From contig CBDCGU010000003.1 of NCBI GenBank assembly GCA_965216945.1, positions 682,001-746,000 of the forward strand: a DNA stretch of 64,000 nt, in the 5' to 3' direction. The notes below the pieces were generated by a model. The model was not told where the DNA came from. It ran no database searches and was given only the letters and a program-made list of their open reading frames with translations. The stretch's first letter is position 1, and each line of letters starts with the position of its first letter. The stretch comes from DATHZQ01 sp965216945. Its GTDB lineage: Bacteria > Actinomycetota > Acidimicrobiia > Spongiisociales > UBA5794. A program made the position numbers and the translations under genes. Shown here one piece after another: positions 48,888 through 57,021 of the stretch.

Positions 48888-51530
48888 CTACCCGGTCGTG
48901 GACAGCTCGTGGCGCAGCAGGTCGGTCAGGACGCCGTAGCCGGCGACGTTGATGTGGATCTGGTCCGCCGCGTACAACTGCGGATCCGGTCGACCCGTGT
49001 CGTCCACCATGTATCGGTACCAATCCACGAAGCGCCATGGCGTACGTCTCCCGACCTCTGCTGCAATCCCCGCGTTGGCGTGCCGGACCTCGACGTTGTG
49101 GTCGTCACGACCCGGCCGTGGCTTGATGGAAACGAACCAGCAGGCAGTGCGAGGCAGCGACGCTTGGATCGCCTCTGCGAACTCCGCGAATCGGCGTATG
49201 ACCAGCTCGGCGGATGCACCCCGGGCGAGGTCGTTCTCCCCGCTGTAGACGATCAACCTGGCTGGTGCGTACGGAAGCACGAGACGCCCGAAGTACTGGG
49301 AGCATGCCTCGAAGGTGGAACCGCCGAACCCGAGATTGACGGCGCCCGGAATCGCAACGTCCTCGGCGAGGGAGGCCCACATACGAAACGTCGAGGACCC
49401 GTAGAAGACGGTCCCCCCTTCGCCCGCTGGCCTGCGGGAACGCAACTCGAGCGCTCGCACATCGTGCTCGAACTCCTCATGGACGGTATCGACCTCACCC
49501 AGGTTTGTCTCGATGTGCCTCAGGTCGGCTTGCGGCGTGCCGAGCCCGGCGGCGAGCTCGATTGCCTCTTCCACGTGAGCGCGAAACTCCTGCCGGTACG
49601 ACTCCAGGAAGCTACGGAGACTGGTGCGATCGGTCACATCCACGCCACGCTCTTCCATGCTGAACGCGGGTTTGATCACGCAGGAGAAGACCGCTCGGTG
49701 TGCCGGCTTGTCGAAATTGGCCAGGGCAACCGGCACGATCTTGGGCCGGCTCGGCAGCTGCGCACTCATGAGGAACGCTCCGGCGCGGAGAGGTCCCGGC
49801 GATGCCTCGGTGGCGCTCTCCTCTGCGGTGATGGTGCCCTCAGGGGCGATGGCGAACGGGCGACCGCTCGCCAGCACGGCGGCGCAGTCGTCGAAGAACT
49901 GCTGCTTTCGCCGCTCCTTCTCCTCGGGCGTCTCCTTGCGCCAACCCGACTCGGGTGTGACGACTGAGATGTGCCCTTGCCGTTCGTAGTAGTCCGCCCT
50001 CCAGTACTCCGTGGCGTCGTTGGCGCGGGATACGCGAATCCCATCGCCGTACTTCGGCTCGAGCAGCACGCTGCTCACGAAGTGGGAGTCGGGGTTGAAC
50101 AAGAATCCGTTGGGAAGGATCGAATCCTCGGCGTATGCCATGTGGTTGTAGATGACGATGCAGTTGGGATCGTCGGGCAGATTCTCCAATCCCTTGATCG
50201 CATACGGCACGTGGGTGAGAGCTCTACGGAACCAGCGTGAGGAGAGCTTCCGCAGTTCGGTGGCGTCGAGATGGTTGTTCCTGACCACGGCGGAGTACGT
50301 CGACTGCATGCCGTCGAAGAACCGGTGCCCGCGCTCCAGGTCGCGCAACAGCTCGAGAGCCAGGCCGGAGACGGCCGTTTCGCTCTCGGTTCCGTGGAAG
50401 TGCGCCCAGTAGAGCCGCTCGAATCCCTCGTTTCGGGTCGTTCGATGCGCCAGCAGGTGGGGGACGCCATACAGGCCGGAGCTCACCTCCAGGAGGGGTC
50501 CGCTGTCTTCGATCAGATCGCGCAACGCACCGATGCCACCGTCCTCGGCGGAGTCGCCATACTGCGTCCGGGTGGAGGCGAGGTCGTTGCGCAGCTGCCA
50601 CAGTTGCTGCTCGAAGATGGCCGCGACCCAGGCGGGCTGATGGTCGAGCAACTCGACGAGCGTCTGCCGGCGCACGAAGGCGAGGGTCGTGTCTCTGACC
50701 GCATCGACGCCGAAGGGTGCAGGGATGGGGCTGGTGAGCCCCGACCAGCACACGAGCGCACCAGGGCGACCGGCGAATCGAATCGCCTCGCGCTCACCTT
50801 CGTCGGCCGCCGCGGCATATCGCAGGGAGACCCGTCCTTGGTGGAGCAGCCACAAGCCATCGCACGCTGCTCCCTCCCGAACGATCTGCGTGCCTTGCTC
50901 GGCCCGATAGAGCCGGCCGTGCTCGGCCAGCCACTCCCGGCATGCCGGCGGCAGTGACGAGAAGCACCCCGACTGCCGAAAGACGTCGTGGAGAGCATCG
51001 GGCTCGAAATCGACGGCCTCTACAAGCTCGATCGAGGCGGGCGGTCCGGTGGCGGCCGCGGGGCGGCCGGTGCCCCTGGTCACCCACAGCATCTCGGTGG
51101 CGATGCGGAACATGAAGGCGGAGACGTGTGCCCACAGCGTCGGAGACTCCTGGGCGAGCTGCTCCAGCCCGGCGTAGGGGATCGTGAGCAGACGGCCGTC
51201 GGTCTCGGCAACGATCGTGACCCGGTGGCGCCGGGAATGGAGGCTGCTCCACCCGACCGGCATCCACGGTGCTCGTTCATGGGAGAGAGACTCTCCCTGC
51301 TCGGGCGCCAGGACCAGATGCTGATACCGCAGGCGGCCTTCCACCAGGAAGTGGATCGAGTCGGCGACGGCGTGGTGCCGGACCAGCACGTCACCTGCCC
51401 GAAACGACGTGAGCCGGGCGATACCCAGCAACTCGTCCCGCCACGCCGCTGTCGCTTCGTCGAGTCGGGCAACGGTGCTCACCGCGGCGACAAACCGCTC
51501 TACTACCTCGGCCGTGGCGGATCGGGTCAT
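48888..51530 (-). CDS. Fusion: two cNMP-fold domains, PlsC-like acyltransferase, SGNH esterase
   Basis: An 880-residue protein with four parts. Two cyclic-nucleotide-binding-fold domains lie at about 25-150 and 180-325; both lack the canonical FGE phosphate-binding cassette. A PlsC-like lysophospholipid acyltransferase domain (about 440-625) has YNHMAYAED (His463, where the HX4D aspartate is Glu468, followed by Asp469) and APEGT (Glu564). An SGNH hydrolase (about 695-875) has FYGSSTFRMW (Ser713), GFGGS, SGENDLA (Asn766) and DQIHINVAGY (Asp856, His859). No membrane helix is evident. Ligand-gated acyl transfer or deacylation of a lipid is the natural hypothesis. ATG 51530 is preferred; 51587 is possible. 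Confidence 0.85.
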   Translation of the reverse strand: MTRSATAEVVERFVAAVSTVARLDEATAAWRDELLGIARLTSFRAGDVLVRHHAVADSIHFLVEGRLRYQHLVLAPEQGESLSHERAPWMPVGWSSLHSRRHRVTIVAETDGRLLTIPYAGLEQLAQESPTLWAHVSAFMFRIATEMLWVTRGTGRPAAATGPPASIELVEAVDFEPDALHDVFRQSGCFSSLPPACREWLAEHGRLYRAEQGTQIVREGAACDGLWLLHQGRVSLRYAAAADEGEREAIRFAGRPGALVCWSGLTSPIPAPFGVDAVRDTTLAFVRRQTLVELLDHQPAWVAAIFEQQLWQLRNDLASTRTQYGDSAEDGGIGALRDLIEDSGPLLEVSSGLYGVPHLLAHRTTRNEGFERLYWAHFHGTESETAVSGLALELLRDLERGHRFFDGMQSTYSAVVRNNHLDATELRKLSSRWFRRALTHVPYAIKGLENLPDDPNCIVIYNHMAYAEDSILPNGFLFNPDSHFVSSVLLEPKYGDGIRVSRANDATEYWRADYYERQGHISVVTPESGWRKETPEEKERRKQQFFDDCAAVLASGRPFAIAPEGTITAEESATEASPGPLRAGAFLMSAQLPSRPKIVPVALANFDKPAHRAVFSCVIKPAFSMEERGVDVTDRTSLRSFLESYRQEFRAHVEEAIELAAGLGTPQADLRHIETNLGEVDTVHEEFEHDVRALELRSRRPAGEGGTVFYGSSTFRMWASLAEDVAIPGAVNLGFGGSTFEACSQYFGRLVLPYAPARLIVYSGENDLARGASAELVIRRFAEFAEAIQASLPRTACWFVSIKPRPGRDDHNVEVRHANAGIAAEVGRRTPWRFVDWYRYMVDDTGRPDPQLYAADQIHINVAGYGVLTDLLRHELSTTG

Positions 51531-51582
51531 CGTCCGTGCCGTGCGGCTGGCCGGGGACGCGGAAGCGGCCGCGGGCGAACTG

Positions 51583-51619
51583 CGCACCGGCGGCGCGTCG
51601 ATGACGGAGCGCCGGTGCG
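51583..51619. terminator. 10-bp hairpin after the thuA-like gene
   Basis: CGCACCGGCG (51583-51592) pairs with CGCCGGTGCG (51610-51619). It lies 54 bp past the ThuA-like stop codon and separates that operon from the fusion gene. Confidence 0.5.
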
Positions 51620-51672
51620 GCTCGCAACCAATGATGAGGCCACGGGCTTCTCGCCGGCCGCGTGCTGCTGGC

Positions 51673-52383
51673 TCATGGCTGGTCGGGCGAGGCGGCCCAG
51701 ATCATGCCGCGACGCATGATCTCGGTCACGGGCGGCAGCCTGAGATCGTCGATCCGGTGGCCGATGGAGCAGTAGAAGACGCGCCCTCGGTCCCAGCGGC
51801 GCTTCCACACGACGGGGATCCTCGTGCCTTCGATCCACCAGAGGTGATCGCCGGAAAAGGTCGTCGCTGCCAGCACTTCGTTCGAGGGATCGACGAGCAT
51901 GTAGTACTGCTCCGACGTGAGCCGGAAGCTTCGAATGCCGCGGACGATGGCATCGTCCGGCTTGGTGATCGTGACCTCGTATTCGATGAAGTCGTCGGAG
52001 GGAACCGGGTTGTCGGGCCAGCCCGGTGGATGCCCGACGAACTGGCCGCCGATGAGGAAGTGATACGTGGGACGATCGCGGAAGGCATCTCCCATGTGCC
52101 CGTGCCAGCCGGCGATCCCGCACCCACCAGCGATCAGGCGCAACAGACCGTCTTCCTCGGCCTTCGTCATGTTGCCGAACTCCGGGCGGTGGGAAGAGCG
52201 TGCGCTCGACCAGATGGGAACGACGAGATCGACATCGGCCATCTGCTCCGGTTCGGCGAGCGGCGACAGCGTCTCATGCCTGACGACGTCGAACTTCTCG
52301 CGCTCGAGGAGCTCCGTGGCCCAATCCCCGAACACGTGCGGCTCGTGACCTTCCCAGCCTCCGACGAACAGGGCCGCTTTCAC
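51673..52383 (-). CDS. ThuA-like domain protein
   Basis: A 236-residue protein of the ThuA family, a class I glutamine-amidotransferase-like fold implicated in trehalose utilisation in rhizobia. Visible signs are GGWEGHEPHVFGD, GCGIAGWHGHMGDAF where the nucleophile-elbow Cys would lie, and the C-terminal GRVFYCSIGHRIDDL. Its ATG overlaps the stop of the dehydrogenase gene by 4 nt. The locus also has a sugar importer and a TreT-like glycosyltransferase, which agrees with a disaccharide role, although ThuA enzymology is poorly known. Confidence 0.85.
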   Translation of the reverse strand: MKAALFVGGWEGHEPHVFGDWATELLEREKFDVVRHETLSPLAEPEQMADVDLVVPIWSSARSSHRPEFGNMTKAEEDGLLRLIAGGCGIAGWHGHMGDAFRDRPTYHFLIGGQFVGHPPGWPDNPVPSDDFIEYEVTITKPDDAIVRGIRSFRLTSEQYYMLVDPSNEVLAATTFSGDHLWWIEGTRIPVVWKRRWDRGRVFYCSIGHRIDDLRLPPVTEIMRRGMIWAASPDQP

Positions 52384-53246
52384 CCGGCACCTCGCAGATA
52401 CGCCAGCATCGCCGCCTCATCGCGTTCACCGAACCCGGCAGTCTCCGCCGCCCGCAGCTGGGCGAGATTGACCTGTGCCTGCGGCATCGAGATCCCCACC
52501 TCGTTCGCCAGATCAAGTGCCAGCTCCACGTCCTTGCGGGCGAGGGACAGAGCGAAGGAGACCGGGCTGCCCGCCTCGTCCAGGTACTGCGGCTTGCGGT
52601 ACGTCAGCACCGGTGCGGCTGCCGCCGATTGCTCGACCACGTGATAGGCGCTCGCCGGATCGATGCCGGCGGCCTCCACCAGGGTGAAAGCCTCCGCCAA
52701 CGTCTGATTGAGGCCATGAATCAACAGATTGACGGCGAGCTTCATCGTCGCTCCGGCCCCGCTTCGGCCGAGGCAGATGATCTCACGACCCACGCCGAGC
52801 AATACCGGTCGCACGGGCTCGACTGTGGCCTCGTCGGGACCGGCCATGATCAGAAGCTGCGCCTCGCGGGCGGCATCGATCGATCCGGAGACGGGGGCAT
52901 CGATCACAACCCGCCCGCCCGCACCAGCGGTCAGCTCCCCGATGTGCCGCGGGCTGACGGTGCCCATCTCGACGAAGTAACCGGCTCCACGCCCGGCAAA
53001 GAGGCCGGTCCCGCCGTGGTACACCTGGCCAGACGCCTGGTCGTCGGCCAGCATGGTGATGACGACATCACTGGACTCGGCGAGCTCGCGCGGCGTGGCA
53101 CACACCTCGGCATTCGTCTCGGCGGCGAGTCGTTCGGCCTTGTCGGTGCTCCTGTTCCACAGCCTGAGCTCGAATCCTGCGAGTGCCAGGTTCCTGGCCA
53201 TGGGACGCCCCATACGACCCAAACCGGCGAATCCCACACGGGTCAT
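52380..53246 (-). CDS. NAD(P)-dependent dehydrogenase, 3-hydroxyisobutyrate dehydrogenase family
   Basis: A 288-residue beta-hydroxyacid dehydrogenase. The Rossmann loop is GFAGLGRMGRPMARNL, the substrate-binding segment is DAPVSGS, and the catalytic Lys lies in GAGATMKLAVNLL. Family members oxidise hydroxyisobutyrate, tartronate semialdehyde or related acids. Its ATG overlaps the stop of a 22-codon SDR remnant (ATGA), and its stop overlaps the ThuA-like gene. Gene order suggests that it was once part of a longer SDR-dehydrogenase-ThuA operon. Confidence 0.88.
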   Translation of the reverse strand: MTRVGFAGLGRMGRPMARNLALAGFELRLWNRSTDKAERLAAETNAEVCATPRELAESSDVVITMLADDQASGQVYHGGTGLFAGRGAGYFVEMGTVSPRHIGELTAGAGGRVVIDAPVSGSIDAAREAQLLIMAGPDEATVEPVRPVLLGVGREIICLGRSGAGATMKLAVNLLIHGLNQTLAEAFTLVEAAGIDPASAYHVVEQSAAAAPVLTYRKPQYLDEAGSPVSFALSLARKDVELALDLANEVGISMPQAQVNLAQLRAAETAGFGERDEAAMLAYLRGAG

Positions 53247-53311
53247 GCCAAGGTCATGCCTCCGTCGATCATGGCGATCTGGCCCGTGACGATGCACGCA
53301 CGTCCGGTCAT
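53243..53311 (-). pseudogene. C-terminal remnant of a short-chain dehydrogenase
   Basis: The 22-codon frame ends CIVTGQIAMIDGGMTLA, which is the conserved C-terminus of SDR enzymes (YVTGQ...VDGG-TL). Nothing resembling the remaining 230 or so residues exists upstream, where the importer's terminator begins within 40 bp. The remnant's TGA still overlaps the downstream dehydrogenase ATG, the normal coupling of an intact operon. A deletion that fused the region is the simplest explanation. Confidence 0.65.
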
Positions 53312-53347
53312 GCTTCCCACGTCACACCTCCCTGCTTGGGGCGGCGA

Positions 53348-53385
53348 AACCGAGACCCGGGCTGGAGGGCGCCCGGGTCTCGGTT
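53348..53385. terminator. 15-bp hairpin terminator of the sugar importer operon
   Basis: AACCGAGACCCGGGC (53348-53362) pairs perfectly with GCCCGGGTCTCGGTT (53371-53385) around an 8-base loop, 20 bp after the binding-protein stop codon. Confidence 0.8.
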
Positions 53386-53405
53386 CGTTGATCACCAGCG
53401 TCGGT

Positions 53406-54437
53406 TTACCACTCGGGCGCAACCGACGGGTCTTCGGCATTCTCTGCGGTCACCTTGACCGACGGCATGAACTCGACGATGCGCTCGGTGGGATTGCCCG
53501 TCAACACCTCAAAGGCGACGGTGATCGCATGTTCACCATCCCACGACGACGACTGGAACACGGTGCCGTCGAGCTCGCCGGAGACCACCAGCGGATTGCC
53601 CAGGAACGTGTTCCCGATCGACGTGATGATCAGCCCGGCAGGGTCGATACCCTGGGCCTTCAAAGCATCGATGACACCGGCGACCATCGTGTCGTCCGCC
53701 GCGTACACGCCCTGGATGTTCTCGGCGCCCACTGCTGTGATCATCTCCGATGCGGCGATCTGGGCGTCGGCCTTGTTCCAGTCGCCAGGCTGACGAGCGA
53801 GAATCATGACGTTCGGGCATTGCTCGTTGATCGTCTCCTCGAAACCGTTCTCACGATCGATGGCCGTAGTGTTGCCGGTCGCACCATTGACCATGATGAT
53901 CCCGACCTCGTCTCCGCCGGCGAACTCACACATGAGCTCGGCCGATGCAGCTCCCTGTCCGTACGTGTCGGGTCCGGAATAGGCGGCCGTCAGGCTTGCG
54001 TCCTCGGCAAGGACGTCCGAGTTCGTGACCGTGACGGGTATCCCCGCCGCTTGCGCCGCAGTCAGGCACGGGCGCACCGCGGATCCCACTGCCGGCCACA
54101 AGATGATCAGATCAGGCTGCGCAGCCACCGCGGTCTCACACTCGCTCGCCTGCTTGTCGGCGTCGTACTGGGAGTTCGTGATGGTGAGGTTGATCCCCAA
54201 CTCTTCGGCCTTCGCCATCATCGGCGGCAAGTAGGTGGTGCCGTAAGGCTGGTCGTTGCCCTGTGGGAGGAGTGCAAACACTTCGAAGGTCGCGTCGCCT
54301 GCGTTGCCGTCCGACGCGGCTTGAGTGTCACCGGTCGCGGCGGCTGTCGTGTCTGAGCCTCCGTCATCTCCACATGCGGCAACGATCATCGCGAACGCGG
54401 CCATCAGGAGGAGCAGTTTCGAGGGTCTGGTTTTCAT
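53406..54437 (-). CDS. Sugar ABC importer, substrate-binding lipoprotein
   Basis: A 343-residue exported lipoprotein with a signal peptide ending VAAC (Cys22) and a short Ala/Gly/Asp-rich linker. The rest follows the periplasmic-binding-protein type 1 fold of ribose and galactose binders: LPQGNDQPYG, QYDADKQASECETAVAAQPDLII, TNSDV, NGATGNTTAIDRENGFEETI, and GVYAADDTMVAGVIDALKAQG. It partners the two permeases and ATPase upstream. AAAGG lies before ATG 54437. The ligand is a sugar or cyclitol that cannot be named from sequence. Confidence 0.92.
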   Translation of the reverse strand: MKTRPSKLLLLMAAFAMIVAACGDDGGSDTTAAATGDTQAASDGNAGDATFEVFALLPQGNDQPYGTTYLPPMMAKAEELGINLTITNSQYDADKQASECETAVAAQPDLIILWPAVGSAVRPCLTAAQAAGIPVTVTNSDVLAEDASLTAAYSGPDTYGQGAASAELMCEFAGGDEVGIIMVNGATGNTTAIDRENGFEETINEQCPNVMILARQPGDWNKADAQIAASEMITAVGAENIQGVYAADDTMVAGVIDALKAQGIDPAGLIITSIGNTFLGNPLVVSGELDGTVFQSSSWDGEHAITVAFEVLTGNPTERIVEFMPSVKVTAENAEDPSVAPEW

Positions 54438-54505
54438 GTTGGTGCCTTTCTTCGCTTCTTCTTGAGGGCTTTTGGTGGATGCGCTGCTTGCGGCAGACCC
54501 CGGCG

Positions 54506-55540
54506 TCAGCGTTCAGCCGGTTGTGCTGAGCCGGCTCTGAAGCGCGATCTGACGCTCCCAAGGACGGCTCGGAGACTCTCCGGATCGGTCGTCACAGCAA
54601 CGAGCAGAACCAATCCGATGATGATGTTCTGCACGTCTACCTGCACGCCGGAGAGCGTCAACGCGACCTGAAGAATGCCGAGCGATGCCGCACCGAGGAG
54701 CGTTCCGAACACCGAGCCACGGCCGCCGGTGAGCAAGATTCCGCCGATGATCGCCGCTGCGAAGCTGGACAGCAGGACCGTCGAGCCCGCGGTCGGATCG
54801 GCCGTGGTTCGCTCCAAGGTATTGATCACCCCGGCCAGCGCGGCGACGAAGCCGGAGATCATGAAACCCGTATAGATGCGGCGTTTGACGGGAATACCGG
54901 CATCGAATGCCGCCTCCCGGTTTCCGCCGACCGCGTAGAACTCGCGCCCCACCCGGACGCGGGTGAGGAAGAACTGGAGCGCAACGAACAGGATCACGAA
55001 TATGAGCATGCGCGGGGTGAACCGCCAGATCAGTGGTTGGCCGAAGCTGATCCCGGCGTCGACGTTGGCGAGCCGAACCGGCTCTTCGCCCGAGATGACG
55101 AAACCGGCTCCTCTCAGGAAGAAGAGCATGCCGAGCGTGGCAATGAACGAGTTGATCCCGACGTTGACGACGAAGAACGCGTTGACCACGCCGATGATCA
55201 AACCGATCGCGAGTGCTGCGGTGATGCCGAGGAACAGATCGTCGATGCTGGCCATGATCACGCCACAGACGGCCAGCGTGCTGGCGACGGCAAGGTCGAG
55301 TTCGCCCATCAGGATCACCGCGGTGAGCCCGAGAGCGACGATTCCGATCAGCGCAGTCCGACCGAGCGTCACCTGCCACGAGGTGAAGACGACCGGATCG
55401 ATGATGAGGGCAGCAATGGACACGACGACGAGCAACAGCAGGGCGCGGCCCTCCGTTCGTCGGGCGAGGATGAGACGGGCCCTGCCGACGAAGTCTGTTC
55501 GCGTCTCTGCTCCGAGGACGAGCCCTTGTTGCTCGGTCAT
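54506..55540 (-). CDS. Sugar ABC importer permease (RbsC type)
   Basis: A 344-residue membrane protein with 8-10 helices. The permease signature is seen in MGELDLAVASTLAV, GINSFIATLGMLFFLRG, NREAAFDAGIPVKR and GGILLTGGRGSVFGTLLGA. It pairs with the second permease upstream to form the pore. Its ATG overlaps that gene's stop by 4 nt. A 68-bp gap, long for this operon, separates it from the binding-protein gene, where higher expression of the latter could be arranged. Confidence 0.93.
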   Translation of the reverse strand: MTEQQGLVLGAETRTDFVGRARLILARRTEGRALLLLVVVSIAALIIDPVVFTSWQVTLGRTALIGIVALGLTAVILMGELDLAVASTLAVCGVIMASIDDLFLGITAALAIGLIIGVVNAFFVVNVGINSFIATLGMLFFLRGAGFVISGEEPVRLANVDAGISFGQPLIWRFTPRMLIFVILFVALQFFLTRVRVGREFYAVGGNREAAFDAGIPVKRRIYTGFMISGFVAALAGVINTLERTTADPTAGSTVLLSSFAAAIIGGILLTGGRGSVFGTLLGAASLGILQVALTLSGVQVDVQNIIIGLVLLVAVTTDPESLRAVLGSVRSRFRAGSAQPAER

Positions 55541-57021
55541 GTCGAGGCCGCCTTTCTCGCGAGCGCGTCCACCGAAACTGCAGCCACGATCAGCGCGCCA
55601 ATCGCCATTTGCTGGATCCCGAAGCCGAGGCCGGAGAGCACCATGATGTTGGTGAGCACGCTGACGAACACGACGCCGAGCAGCGTGCGCATCACGCTTC
55701 CGCGTCCACCGAAGACGCTCGTACCGCCAACGATGATGGCGGCCAGTGCCTCGAAGTCGAAGCCGTCTGCCATCGACGAAACTGCCGTGTTCGAGAAGGC
55801 AGCCAGCACGAATCCGCCGATCATCGCCGCCACGGATGTGATCATGAACGCTCCGATGACGACCCAGGCCGTGTTGACCCCGGCCAATCGCGTCGCGTCA
55901 CGATTCGAACCGTATGAACGAACCATGAATCCGAATGTCGTTCGATTCAGCACGAACGCGAGCAGGAATGCCATTCCGATGAGCACGAGCATTGACAATG
56001 GGAACGGACCGATCTTGGCGAGACCGAACGATCTGATCGCACCCTCTTGGGGTCCGAAGAAGATGCTTCCACCGGTGAGCCACCGCAAGATACCCAACCC
56101 GATGAAGGTGGTCGAGAGGGTGACGATCACTGCGTTGGCCTTGAACACGCCAACGGCGACACCGTTGACCAGGCCGTACACGAGTGCGACCACGAGGGCG
56201 AGCGCCATCGCGACGGGGATGTTGGCGTTGTTGGAAACACCTATCAAGATCATCGCTGCCGTGGCAACCTGCGCGACGACCGAGAGGTCGAGGTAGTTGG
56301 CGCTCACGACGACGAACGTCATGCCCACTGCGACGATTCCGATCGGGGCAGCGCGGTTGAAGACGTCCGTGATGTTGTTCAGGGACGCAAAGCCGTCGAT
56401 GAAAACCGCAGCGAAGAGGATCAAAACGACCGTGAAGACGATGATGCCGCGCTCAGCCGCCCACTGCAGCAGGTCGAACTCCCGCCTTTCGACATCCCGC
56501 TCGACGATCGGTACAGGCGCAGCGACATCGACGGCATCGGCGACGGCGGGGCTTGGCTCCGCACCCGTGTCCCTCCGCGCAGCCTCGCTCATGTCGGCAT
56601 CCTTGGCGGCGCGAACGGCGCTCTCGATCGCCTCTGAGTTCTCCTGCCACACCTCAGCGACCTTGTCGCCCCTGAACCGGTATTGGGTGCGGGTGCTCAC
56701 GGACACCTCGTGGCCGGTCACCGGATCAGTGCCGACCACATAGAGGACGAACGAAACGTTGTCTCCGTCCTCCTCGAACTTCGAAACCATCGTCGACTGG
56801 CCGTGGCGGGTTCTGCGCAGGAGATCACACAACGCGACGAGGTCGTCACGTCCCATCGTGTTGTCGCCACTGAGATGGAACACGAGATCCTCGGCGAACA
56901 TCCCATTCACATTCTCCGCAGTCGTTCCCTCTTTCGTCTCGTACTGCCTTCTGAAGTAGTCGGCGACTCTCTCCCGACGCGAGACGATGCCGGGCTCACG
57001 GCTGACGACCTTGTCACTCAT
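55537..57021 (-). CDS. SnoaL/NTF2-like domain fused to a sugar ABC permease
   Basis: A 494-residue fusion. Residues about 13-132 look like a SnoaL/NTF2-type cone-shaped domain: RVADYFRRQYE, MFAEDLVFHLSGDNTMGRDD, and VSTRTQYRFRGDKVAEVWQENS. A flexible Ala/Glu/Pro-rich linker (about 133-185) follows. Residues 186-494 are an RbsC-type permease with NYLDLSVVAQVATAAM, GSNRDATRLAGVNT and GGTSVFGGRGSVMRTLLG. RbsC permeases normally begin a few residues before the first helix. The extra domain should be cytoplasmic and could bind the incoming sugar or a metabolite. There are 4-nt overlaps with both neighbouring genes. Confidence 0.88.
   Translation of the reverse strand: MSDKVVSREPGIVSRRERVADYFRRQYETKEGTTAENVNGMFAEDLVFHLSGDNTMGRDDLVALCDLLRRTRHGQSTMVSKFEEDGDNVSFVLYVVGTDPVTGHEVSVSTRTQYRFRGDKVAEVWQENSEAIESAVRAAKDADMSEAARRDTGAEPSPAVADAVDVAAPVPIVERDVERREFDLLQWAAERGIIVFTVVLILFAAVFIDGFASLNNITDVFNRAAPIGIVAVGMTFVVVSANYLDLSVVAQVATAAMILIGVSNNANIPVAMALALVVALVYGLVNGVAVGVFKANAVIVTLSTTFIGLGILRWLTGGSIFFGPQEGAIRSFGLAKIGPFPLSMLVLIGMAFLLAFVLNRTTFGFMVRSYGSNRDATRLAGVNTAWVVIGAFMITSVAAMIGGFVLAAFSNTAVSSMADGFDFEALAAIIVGGTSVFGGRGSVMRTLLGVVFVSVLTNIMVLSGLGFGIQQMAIGALIVAAVSVDALARKAAST

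Noticed and set aside
53243..53440. A 65-codon frame containing the SDR tail as a real gene.
   Set aside because: Its first 40 codons cross the importer's terminator hairpin. Only the last 22 codons resemble a protein family.
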